Shown here: positions 39,101 through 48,600 of the stretch, one piece after another
Numbering within the stretch: position 1 is the first letter of the stretch
How the letters are laid out: the number at the start of each line of letters is the position of its first letter
Source: Membranipora membranacea
Taxonomy: Eukaryota > Bryozoa > Gymnolaemata > Cheilostomatida > Membraniporidae
NCBI GenBank assembly: GCA_914767715.1
Contig: OU612065.1
Coordinates: 28,148,001 to 28,212,000, forward strand
DNA length: 64,000 nucleotides
Reading direction: 5' to 3'
Translations under genes and position numbers: made by a program
Notes under the pieces: generated by a model
Told to the model about the DNA's origin: nothing
Database searches by the model: none
Seen by the model: the letters and a program-made list of their open reading frames with translations, nothing else

Positions 39101-41957
39101 TTATCTCCTCCGTATGCTGGTGAGTATTTGACTGATTCCACCTGGTACATTTCTGATGTCTCTGATGGAGTGAAAGAGTAAATGCCAGGTCATATGTTAC
39201 TTATCTGATATGGAGGTGACCACATCTGATTATTGATTAACCACCTTGACATCACTTGTCCTGATAACAGTTGGTGGAGTGCTTTCTATTGACATGACAG
39301 GCGCAGGCTTGAAATCCTCTTCGACCAGATTCTTTCAGGAATCAGTCAGCTCAAACCCATCCATTCAGAACCAAAACATTGGCTACGATTCACTTTTACG
39401 CAAAAAATAATCATTAGGACTACCTTGCATTTCCGTCATATACCTTATAAATAATGTCATCATTATTTGATATGCACCTGTATTTAGATGGAGATCCTGC
39501 ATTAGGAGATCCTAAAACACTTAGGGGTGGAACCGATCAGGGTTAGGCAACCTCGGATCGGATATCGGATCGGTCCATAAATTCAACCTCGGATCGGATC
39601 CGGATAACGCGTACAAACGCTAAGTCGCAGCAGCTTTACTTTTGCACCATAATATACAGCTAAGGTCATTGAATAAATGGTTAAACAGCGTCAACAATAT
39701 TTTCCCTGAACCATTACCCTAATTTAAATGTGCATATATTATCGGGTAACTGTAAATTGCTGAACAGGCTGAACAGACTGAACAGCTGAACAGAATTTCT
39801 CAGACTACTATTCGTTTGATTCTTTACATGATTGGCTAATTTTGCATGAGCATGGACAATTCTTTATATTCTTCTCATTAAATTATTTATTTTAAGTTTG
39901 CATTCACCTTGGTTTCTTTCAATTTCGTTCTCAGTAATTTTTTCGGCATTACACTACTAGTGAATGGATGGAAAGTAGCCCCCCCCCCCCCCATAAACAA
40001 AGCTTTTTAAGACTGGCTAGATGGAAGGTTGAGCTGGATAATGTTTCTAGTATCCAATTTCCAGAACACCATCAGATTTTGTCATAATTGGCACATTGAT
40101 TGCTTCATTTGCTTGCCCTAAATTGGTTATATTAGGTGCCAACAGGAACTTAGTGACTCATCAAATCATTTGGTTAGGAGGAATGTGTTTGAGAAGCGAT
40201 AGTCAGCCTGAGAAATGATTCGAAATAATATTTTTAGTCTGAGAAATTCTGTTCAGCTGTTCAGTCTGTTCAGCCTGTTCAGCAATTTACAGTTACCGTA
40301 TATTATCTGCTTGGATATAATACTTTACAAGTAGCAACTTATCACTCAATTAAACAGCCACAGCGCAAGGATTACACAAACAGATTATTTGAAAGGATCA
40401 TTTAATGAGTACAAAGATCTCTTGACTACAAGCATTTGTGCATAGACAGTCAATTTGCCAGGGGGGTCTTTCAATTAGAAAGAGTGATCCTTTACTAAAG
40501 CAAGTTATCACTATCACATCGCCCAAAATGATCACTCACTTGGTGTTTCAATTAGAGAAAATCGCTCGCAAATCGCTCACTCAGAATGTATATAGTTCCA
40601 TCAAGTGACTGAGCGATCTGAAAGCGAGACCCCTAGCAGGTATCGCACACTCACTGAGTGAGCGATAAGATTGCGATTTTGGCTGTTTCTAATTGAAAGA
40701 CCCCCCAGGATCACTCAAACCCCGATGCTTTTATAATCACTGAGTTTGAACAAACTCCCTGCTCCTATGTCCCAAACACTCTGCTGTGATAAGGATAGGA
40801 ATTGTCCTCCTACTTTGAAGAAGAGGATAACCTTGTACATCAAACTAGATAGTTTGTTACAAGGAACATCATTGGACAGAAATTATGTTTTCATTCACAA
40901 CATCTGAGTAAAGATGCTTCTCTCAATTTCAGCAGAAAAAAACATTCTGCTTGCAGGATAACCTTGTGACATAGTCTATCTCTGCAGCACAGCAGTGCTG
41001 GCGCTGCCTTCCATCAAGAAAGGCAACACCCAGGGTTCAAGGTTATGAGATATCAAGACAAGTATTCCATTTAGGCCCAAAATATGGGTTTCCATTGTTT
41101 TCCCTATTTTGGTACTCAGACTAGCCTTAGGTGAATTAGTTCAAGCCCTATGCTGCAGAGACGAACGTATGCCTCAACAGTTCGCACATGCGCAGACTGA
41201 GAAAAAACACGTCCAGCAAATTTAATCAGCAACAATATAGATAGATGGGTATGAAAATGAGATAGGTATTGAATGCCTACTGATCACCACTGGGTGCTTA
41301 AAGCCAAACTCAAGTATCATATCTGAACTACAAGTTAATGACTATCATACTTCCTTCCTTGTCATTTTTAGTGAGATAAATGATGCTAAGCAAGTGTTGA
41401 TTAAAAATGTATCATCTCGGATTACACATAACACGTATCCGATCCGGTTTGTGGTTGAATCTGAGGTCAACTATCCAAAATTCAACTCCAACCTCAAGAG
41501 GTCGTTCCACCCCTGAACACTATCCACATATTTATTGCCGATTCATCATCCTTTATTTGATTCGGTTCGACAGGACAGACAGAAACCATGGATACTGTGA
41601 TCAATGTGCCACCCCTCCAACTCCCATTCATAACAGACATCCTGGTATAATATTTGTCAGATTATTATTTCTGAAGCAACTACTATTTGTGTTTCAGGAA
41701 AAAACTGTTACTCGATATGTAAGGAGACTGTAGAATCTATCCTGTTGGTAACTGATGATGAGCTGAGGTATGCTGTCAGAGCCCTGTATGACAGAGGTCT
41801 AGTTGTTGAGGCAGCAGGAAGCGCTGCTTTTGCAGCTGTCATGTTCAACAAAGTGCCTGATTTGGAAGATAAAAAAGTTGTCGTAGTTTTGACTGGGAGG
41901 AATGTTGGTATTGATGAGCTGAGGTCTATTTATCTTGGAACAGGACACACAGAGTGA
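36106..41957 (+). CDS. PLP-dependent threonine/serine dehydratase (racemase family)
   Basis: Six exons, 336 aa: 36106-36292, 36564-36760, 37516-37643, 37880-38025, 39027-39119, 41698-41957; phases close. Fold-type II PLP enzymes of this group remove water and ammonia from L-threonine or L-serine, or racemise serine. Visible motifs: GSFKIRG with the PLP-binding Lys (about 66), the substrate loop TMSAGNYG, the phosphate-binding GGGGFLAG, and the family blocks NSMYRSFEAGEA and SIASGLSPPYAG. The usual SGGNV near the C-terminus, whose Ser contacts the PLP ring nitrogen, reads TGRNV here; Thr could serve the same role. The GTG upstream of 36106 is not the start. It resembles invertebrate L-threonine ammonia-lyase-like proteins more than vertebrate SRR. 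The fifth intron (2.6 kb) holds nested mobile elements. Confidence 0.92.
39744..40298. mobile_element. Mutator-like MITE, copy 1
   Basis: Terminal inverted repeats of about 65 bp begin GGGTAACTGTAAATTGCTGA and end in the reverse complement. Subterminal GAACAGNCTGAACAG tandem motifs follow, then AATTTCTCAGACTA. A perfect 9-bp duplication, TATATTATC, flanks it (39735-39743 and 40299-40307). Long terminal repeats with 9-bp duplications are the hallmark of Mutator-like elements. There is no open frame. It is nested in the hAT-like element. Confidence 0.9.
40461..40706 (+). mobile_element. MITE family A, copy 4
   Basis: Best-preserved copy: ends GGGGGGTCTTTCAATTAGAA and TTCTAATTGAAAGACCCCCC, a 20-bp perfect terminal repeat, with repeated GAGTGAGCGAT-type words between. 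Flanks share CAG (or CCAGG, as the G-run makes the boundary ambiguous). Nested inside the hAT-like element in the dehydratase intron. Confidence 0.93.
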
Positions 41958-42211
41958 TCATCTGTAATGACGGCAAAAGAAAAAGGGATTTGATTTGTAT
42001 GCATACTTTTTATGCATATAAGGCAATCCTTTGCCACGTTCTTAGGCCCGTGAGCCAAAATTATAGAACAGCTTGTGGAATACGTGACATTGATAACCTA
42101 CAAGCTACTGTGATAGGGGATCCATAATCTGATTATCTCAAGATTAGTCCTCACTCACAACACTTTTTTACTTAAAAGCTCATTCTTTGAAATTGATTGT
42201 TCCCAGGTCCC

Positions 42212-42439
42212 TTAATCCTTGAGATACTGTAATATGGAAGATAATCCAATAATCATATGCAATTGTTCTGCCATTGCCTGCTCATAATCCTGTGGATCCC
42301 GCTTGTTTTTGCTTTGCTTTGTTGTCGGCTGAAAGTGGATACACCTCTGCAGCTTATTGAGGAGTTTAAATACTTCAGTTTCTTGATGCTTAAACAACTG
42401 CTGCCACTCATGCAAATTTGTGCTCATTGAATTCTTCAT
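42212..42439 (-). CDS. Unidentified minus-strand open frame, 75 codons
   Basis: The frame has balanced, coding-like composition: an acidic/amphipathic start (STNLHEWQQLFKHQETEVFK), a Lys/Gln-rich linker and a C-terminal helix-like MAEQLHMIIGLSSILQYLKD before TAA. A possible acceptor ending TATGAAG lies at its start, so it may be a last exon. It overlaps the 3' flank of the dehydratase on the opposite strand. I do not recognise it and see no partner exon, apart from possible ones across the palindrome. Confidence 0.35.
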   Translation of the reverse strand: MKNSMSTNLHEWQQLFKHQETEVFKLLNKLQRCIHFQPTTKQSKNKRDPQDYEQAMAEQLHMIIGLSSILQYLKD

Positions 42440-42778
42440 AGCTCCAAGATAATTAATTGAGCCTTAAATCTCATAATTGTCACCCAATGGGCAAAGAATT
42501 TGCACAAACTGATCTCCAAAATCAGGGCATGAAATCTAAGCACCAGCTTATGACGGGTACAGTTTGCACTAGTAAGACGGTAATTACGTCACCAGTTGCG
42601 TTGCGTTAGATATTTAATTTCATACCCTAATTTGAGGATCAGCTCGTGCAAATCATTTGCTCATTAGGTGACAATGCTGAGATTGCAGCCTCATTTCATT
42701 AGTTTTGAGCTACACAGAATTCTATAAGCACACATTTGGCTGTGTGGCAGCAGTGGTTTAAGTGACAGCACCGTTATT

Positions 42779-44098
42779 GTCAAGACCGATCCGAATATCA
42801 ACATATCATATACCGTTGGAAAGCTGCCGAGCTACTGAATATGAATACCTGAACGAAAACTTGATTCAATGACGTTGTGTCATTTTAGGGAGGAATGAGG
42901 CAAAAAACGCTGTTTTTGTCAATGCAGATGGAAGAGTCAAATTAATTGGAAAAAATTCAAAACATGTGGAATGTATACTTAGAGATTGCATTCATCATAA
43001 AATTTGATTTTCTCTGATATGTGACTAGTCTAAATTGACTTTTTACGTCACACCATACAACGCATTTTTTTTGTGAAGACGTGAAAATCTGTGAAATTTT
43101 AATCATTAATTCACAACAGATCATAGGCTCGAATCAAAATTGATTATGATTTTCTCTTAGAGTACTCTTCAAATGTTATACACATTGACTTTCAAAAAAT
43201 TAGCTTGCATATTGCAATGACAGTAGACTCTCGAATACGGCTAATATTTTCACCGCCTTTGCATAACGCCAAACATGCTGTCCAAATAACCATTATTGTG
43301 GCCAAACAAAGTTTTTTTGAAAGTTCTCACATACGAAGCCGCTTTCATTAACCATGGTGCACACAAGAAATGCCAACATAATTTTTCATTGCATCTTGAA
43401 TTTCACGCAAAAGAATGCCAAAAAACACCTCAAAAGTCCCTAAAAATAGCTGTTTTTTGGCATTCTTTTGCGTTAAATTCAAGAAAAATGAAGATGCAAT
43501 GAAAAATTATGTTGGCATTTCTTGTGTGCACCATGGTTAATGAAAGCGGCTTCATATGTGAGAACTTTCAAAAAAACTTTGTTTGGCCACAATAATGGTT
43601 ATTTGGACAGCATGCTTGGCGTTATGCAAATTTGGCGAAAATATTAGCCGTATTCGAGCGTCTACTGTCATTGCAATATGCAAGCTAATTTTTTGAAAGT
43701 CAACGTGTATGACATTTGAAGAGTACTCTAAGAGAAAATCTTAATTTTGATTTGAGCCTATGAACTGTTGTGAATTAATGATTGAAATTTCACATATTTT
43801 CACGGCTTCACAAAAAAAAAACGTTGTATGGGGTGACGTAAAAAGTCAATTTAGACTAGTCATATATCAAAGAAAATCAAATTTTACGATGAACGCAATC
43901 TCTAAGTATACATTCCACCTGATTTGAAATTTCTTGCAACTAATTTGACTGCTTAATCTGCATTGACAAAAAGAACGTTTCCTCCCTCAAATGACACAAC
44001 GTCCTCGAATCAAGTTTTTGTTCAGCTATTCATTTTCAGTAGCTCGGCAGCTTTCCAACGATATATGATATGTTGATATTCGGATCGGTCTTTGACAT
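42779..44098. repeat. 1.3-kb near-perfect palindrome (foldback element)
   Basis: Left arm from TCAAGACCGATCCGAATATC to about 43425 and right arm from about 43451 to GATATTCGGATCGGTCTTTGA are reverse complements for roughly 645 bp each, with scattered mismatches and a spacer of about 25 bp. No transposase is present, and the frame at its centre (43296-43502) arises from the symmetry. It behaves as a foldback-type element; flanking duplications are not clear. Confidence 0.92.
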
Positions 44099-44674
44099 TA
44101 CCTTAATTAGTCAATGATAAGGCCACTCTGAAATCTTCTCCATACTCATTACAAACTAGCAACGAGAATGACCCCTTATTGTTTGGCGTAGACTCTATGG
44201 CAAAGAAAATTATAGTGCAACATATAGAGATATATTTTATATATCTGTTCTGTCATACCATTCTCTGCTTCATCATGTTTCAACTCAAACATCCATTTTA
44301 TTAATCGAGATTGATTTGTTTGGTTCTAGTTCAGATTTCAAATTACTACACCTATCATTACGCTCTGAGTGAATTTTATCACATTCTATCAGGAGTTTGT
44401 GTTGCGCCCCGATATTTAGCTCCGATCACACAGCAATAGGGCAGGTGAACAAAAATTTGCAACAGTTTGGCCTACTTCTTATACATACTCAATGGGTAAG
44501 AGATTAGAGATGTCTGGAGCAAATTAAGTTACATAAGAATGTGTTACACTTCAGACATATCATAGATTACTAAGCTGGGACTTTGATAGATATATATGAT
44601 ATGTTATAGGGGTTAGCTGACCTCTGGAGAGGTATTGTTTTGTGTGACCAAGTGCTAGGTACCGCACTCCCTTG

Positions 44675-45156
44675 TCAGGTATCACACCATGTTAATGAAC
44701 ATTCACTAGGCTTCATCACGTCAATACATAATTGACCCCAATTGACTAAGGAAACAGAAAGTTGCCTGATTTTTTTAATTAACTTACCCTCATAACACTT
44801 TCCTTGTGAGTTGCAAAACAAAACAAGTAGATGTTCACCAAATTCGCTGTAGATAACCTGAGGTTGTAATTCGTTGAACAATTACTGCTGGGCTCACCAT
44901 AATTCTAGTTACCACTCCGAAACCCAAAAATTCTCTTCTGAGTAGGCTACAATATTTCGGCTCAAATTCAGTTATCTTTGCGCTGCGACATTACCACTTT
45001 AAGGAAAATTGTTTGACATATTGGTGCCGACCAATCAGGTTTGAGATAGCTCTTTAATTTCCTAAATATATCCATAAAATGAGTCACCAAGAAACCACAG
45101 CAAAGCAGCGTGGCACGCTCTGTGATTGTTTTTGTCACCAGATTTGAGCTTATCAT
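44675..45156 (-). CDS. Unrecognised minus-strand gene, three-exon model
   Basis: Proposed exons: 45156-44995, 44857-44788, 44745-44675. Donors GTAATG and GTAAGT and acceptors ACCTCAG and TTTCCTTAG give consistent phases and a 100-residue product ending LTWCDT. Residues include TERATLLCCGFLVTHFMDIF, YLKPDWSAPICQ and EFGEHLLVLFCNSQGKCYE, which look like real protein rather than chance. Earlier exons are likely: an ATTATAG acceptor lies just before the first ATG, and a separate candidate exon lies at 45176-45263. It is divergent from the astacin gene. I do not know the family. Confidence 0.45.
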
Positions 45157-45175
45157 GTGCTATAATAATCCTCAC

Positions 45176-45263
45176 GGCAGGCAAATATTATTCAATTTAT
45201 CCTCTTGGAATGATTGATGGCCAGTCATTGATTCATTATGAAACAAGACAGCCTCATCAAGCT
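45176..45263 (-). CDS. Candidate exon upstream of the unrecognised gene
   Basis: A strong acceptor (TTTTTACTGTTGCAG) and donor CTGCC|GTGAGG enclose an open frame of about 29 codons starting LDEAVLFHNESM. The distance to the next exon is too short for an ordinary intron to 45156, and a downstream acceptor (ATCACAG) does not keep the frame, so its link to that gene is unresolved. Confidence 0.25.
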
Positions 45264-45349
45264 CTGCAACAGTAAAAACAATAAAATATTGCAAAATGGG
45301 CACAGGCCTTTTTAATGGATGCTCTGCATGAATCATGGATCAACAGAGA

Positions 45350-45441
45350 ATATTTATTATTATTTATTTATTTGTTTAAAGAGGTTTGCTTGAAAGTTTA
45401 AAGATAACAGAGTAGTTAAAAAGTAACTTGTTGACCTATAC
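45350..45441 (-). mobile_element. LINE 3'-end fragment
   Basis: The minus strand carries the same tail as the LINE at 57.8 kb: GGTCAACAAGTTACTTTTTAA, then CTCTGTTATCT, CCTCTTTAAACAAATAAAT. Only the last 90 bp or so are present, a typical 5'-truncated insertion, just upstream of the astacin promoter. Confidence 0.75.
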
Positions 45442-45490
45442 ACACAGCTAAGGGATTAGCAAAGGATTATCATATCATTCTCGGCATGGC

Positions 45491-45498
45491 TATAAAAG
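45491..45498 (+). promoter_or_regulatory. TATA box of the astacin gene
   Basis: TATAAAAG within a slightly GC-richer patch, 138 bp before the start codon. Start of transcription would be near 45520. Confidence 0.6.
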
Positions 45499-45628
45499 GT
45501 GAGCGGACTGTAAAATATAGTCATATAACATTTGATAGGCTTAGAGGCAGTATCAAACCTGCAGCTTTGTGTCAAGGATAGTAGCTTCGCTAAATTTCCT
45601 TGTAACAATAAAAATTGCAGTAAAGGTT

Positions 45629-48600
45629 ATGGAGATGAATATACTATTAGCAGCTTTGGTGAGTTGATACCATCTTTTTTGTGAGAAAAACACTTGCTGT
45701 TGATTTTAACCATTTCCGTATTATTAGTATTTACTGTTTTCAAATCTATTGAAGAATGTATGTAGATAAGCATATGAGATTATTTACTATGTACATCAGG
45801 TTCAAACGTCTGAGATGATCTGGAGAAGGCTACCAAAATTAACAATACCTTGTAAATAATCATTTACTCTGCATTTATGTTTTCCTCTTTGTATATAATA
45901 TGATATATATATATATGTATGTATATATACACAGAATTATTTTTACTATACTTACAAATACAATTTCGTGTTTTCTTCCATATTACAGGCTGTTTTATCA
46001 TACTTCACAGCTGCTTTGCCGCGCGGACAGAACCTTCATACGGTTCGACACTCAGTCGAAGGAAAGACGGGGGATCATCATGAACTAGAAGCAGGCCAGT
46101 CGATTGATCAAATTATCTACCAGGCTAGGAAAGACGGCCAGTCCAACGCTGGGGTAAACAGTAAGTAACTATAATCCAGACCTTTGTCACTGAGCATAAA
46201 AATATCTCATTATTTTCTGATTAAAAGGGATGACAATGTTGAAGGATAAAACGTCAAATAGATGCCTCTTAAAACTTTTAGATGTTTACCTGTCTTGGAT
46301 TAAAATAACCCAATTTGCAAATTATTTATGTACCATTGTAAATGATTTAACTGTAAAGAGTATGAGAATGTATTTAAATGTTTGCGATATTTTCCCAAAA
46401 TTTAGAAAAAGCTGCTGAGGATCTGGAAATGGAGGCTAGTGGAGAGGTGGTGTTGAGTGAGCTCGATATAATGTATACCAAAGAAGAATATGACCGCCTT
46501 CAGCAGAATGAACTTCCTCAGGAATCTAGACAAGCGAACAGAAGACACGATAAAAGGACAGCATTGAGAGAAAAGAGGGCTGCCACTAATGTGGAACACA
46601 AATACTGGCCTGATGCTGTTATTCCATATGTGATTGATGAAGATGCTGTTTTCAGTAAGCATTGTTATAACCACAAATTTGCAAATATACAGAGATACCT
46701 TACAGAAAATCGCCATCAATCAGATCAAGAAGCACATATATTTCACTGCTGGATAAACTCCGGATCATAGTGTGACAGTTTACAAGCCAAAGTTGGCTTT
46801 TAACAAAGTTAAGGATAGCTGGTAGTGGCATTTCATTCTCAACCACTTCGGGTAAAGTGGTTGATAATGAAATGAATACTACCTGCTATTCCAACACAGT
46901 TTAAGCGCTTGAACTACAGTTACACCTTCTCATTGTGTATTTATGCTGTTTTTTTCTAGCCACAATTGAGACTGATGAATTCAATGCTGCCCTAGCAGAT
47001 TACACCAAGTACACCTGTATACAATGGAAACCTAAAACTGCTTCTGATGCACAATATATATCCATTGAAGATCGAAGTGGCTGCTGGTCTTACATCGGCA
47101 AACAGAACTTTGAATCAGCCCAGCCTCTGAGTTTGGCCCCTAGATGTAGATCTGTAAGTAGTTTAGTCTGACAGAACAGTATGCAGTGATAACTTGGTCA
47201 AACTTTGCGAGCAGTTCGATAAGTTTAATGTTCTGATGTGAGTTATCCCCAGAAACAAATCCCAATGTCTAAAGAAATTGCATTGCCATCATCATATTTA
47301 AATATGAAATCTAGATTACTACACATACGGAAGTTAAATCTTTGTTACACATTCATATGCAGATACCTTACAGTGTATGGATTCTGATAGTGGTCGATCC
47401 CAGTTTATCTTTATATAGTGTACATTGCTATCAAATCAACAGCTTTATATATAAACAGTGAATCTTTTAAATATTGGTCTCGACACCAAATTTATTTACA
47501 TAATCAATTGTAATATATTGTGTGCTAAAAGTGAGATATCAAACATTTTGGTGGAAAGTAGACTAATTGCTACAGAAGTTTTGTTATGCTGAGGCAATTG
47601 ATGATCCCCATTACAGAAATAAAGTAAATATTTATGTCTATCTCACCATTAACACAAGTGTTATTCAATCAAGTTTTTATACAGCCGTGATATTTATGAG
47701 AGATCCTACTTTGTTAGAAAGGTGTAATGAGCCATGAGATGATGCATGCTCTCGGAGCCTACCACGAGCAGAGCCGAGCTGATCGAGATGATTTTGTTAT
47801 CATCGCTTTAGAAAATGTACACCAAGCTGGCTTAAGCAACTACAGGAAGAAATCAGAAGATGAACAAGAGGTAATGGCTAACTTTATGCTCAGATCACAA
47901 TATGGTTTGTAACTTCATGTTTTTATAAAATATGATAAAATAGTTGAATAGTAGAGAGTTCTTTTGAGCTCTTTTTCTGATCGAACTGAAAATGAGTTGG
48001 CTGCATTCAAAGGGTAAATATGGAGGTTGTGGGGTTCAACTCAACTATTGTTATATTATATGGGCGTTTTTATAATAGTTTTCTCCACCAAATTCAAAGG
48101 GTGCTCTCAGTTTACTGGCAGGTCAGAACATTCCCTTGTCACCAACACAGTCCAGTAGTCAATAGACTGCTGCTGGATTGGAATTCAAGACCTTCAACTT
48201 GGACCATCTCATGCATCAACATCATCCAAATCCTTGAGTCTAGCATAACTTCCACGGTAACTGTAAATTGCTGAACAGGCTGAACACACTGAACAGCTGA
48301 ACAGAATTTCTCAGACTAAAACTATTTTTTGCAATCTTTTCTGTGGCTGACTATCACTTCTCAAACACAGCCAAATGATTTAATGAGTATAATGAGTATA
48401 ATGAGTTACTAAGTTCCTGTTGGCACCTAATATATTCGTTTTAGGGCAATCACTGATATATATTATATGAATGTGGGGTACATATCTAACCCTGAGCAGG
48501 CATATGGCTATTCATGTATGGTGTATGGTATCAACGAGGGCAAGCAAATGAAGCAATCAATGTACCAAATCTGATGGCGTTTAGGAAACCAGAAACATTA

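Larger units (their letters stand above)
39522..41515. mobile_element. hAT-like non-autonomous element, 2 kb
   Basis: Left end TAGGGGTGGAACCGATC and right end ending GTTCCACCCCTG are inverted; inside each end lie GGATCGGAT / ATCCGATCC motifs and TTGAATT-type blocks. AACACT lies just outside both ends (39516-39521 and 41516-41521), a 6-base match consistent with a worn 8-bp hAT target duplication. The C/TAGGGGTG terminus is typical of hAT elements. No transposase frame is visible. Two other elements sit inside it. Confidence 0.65.

Noticed and set aside
43296-43502. 68-codon frame at the palindrome centre
   Set aside because: Produced by the symmetry of the foldback element; no coding evidence.
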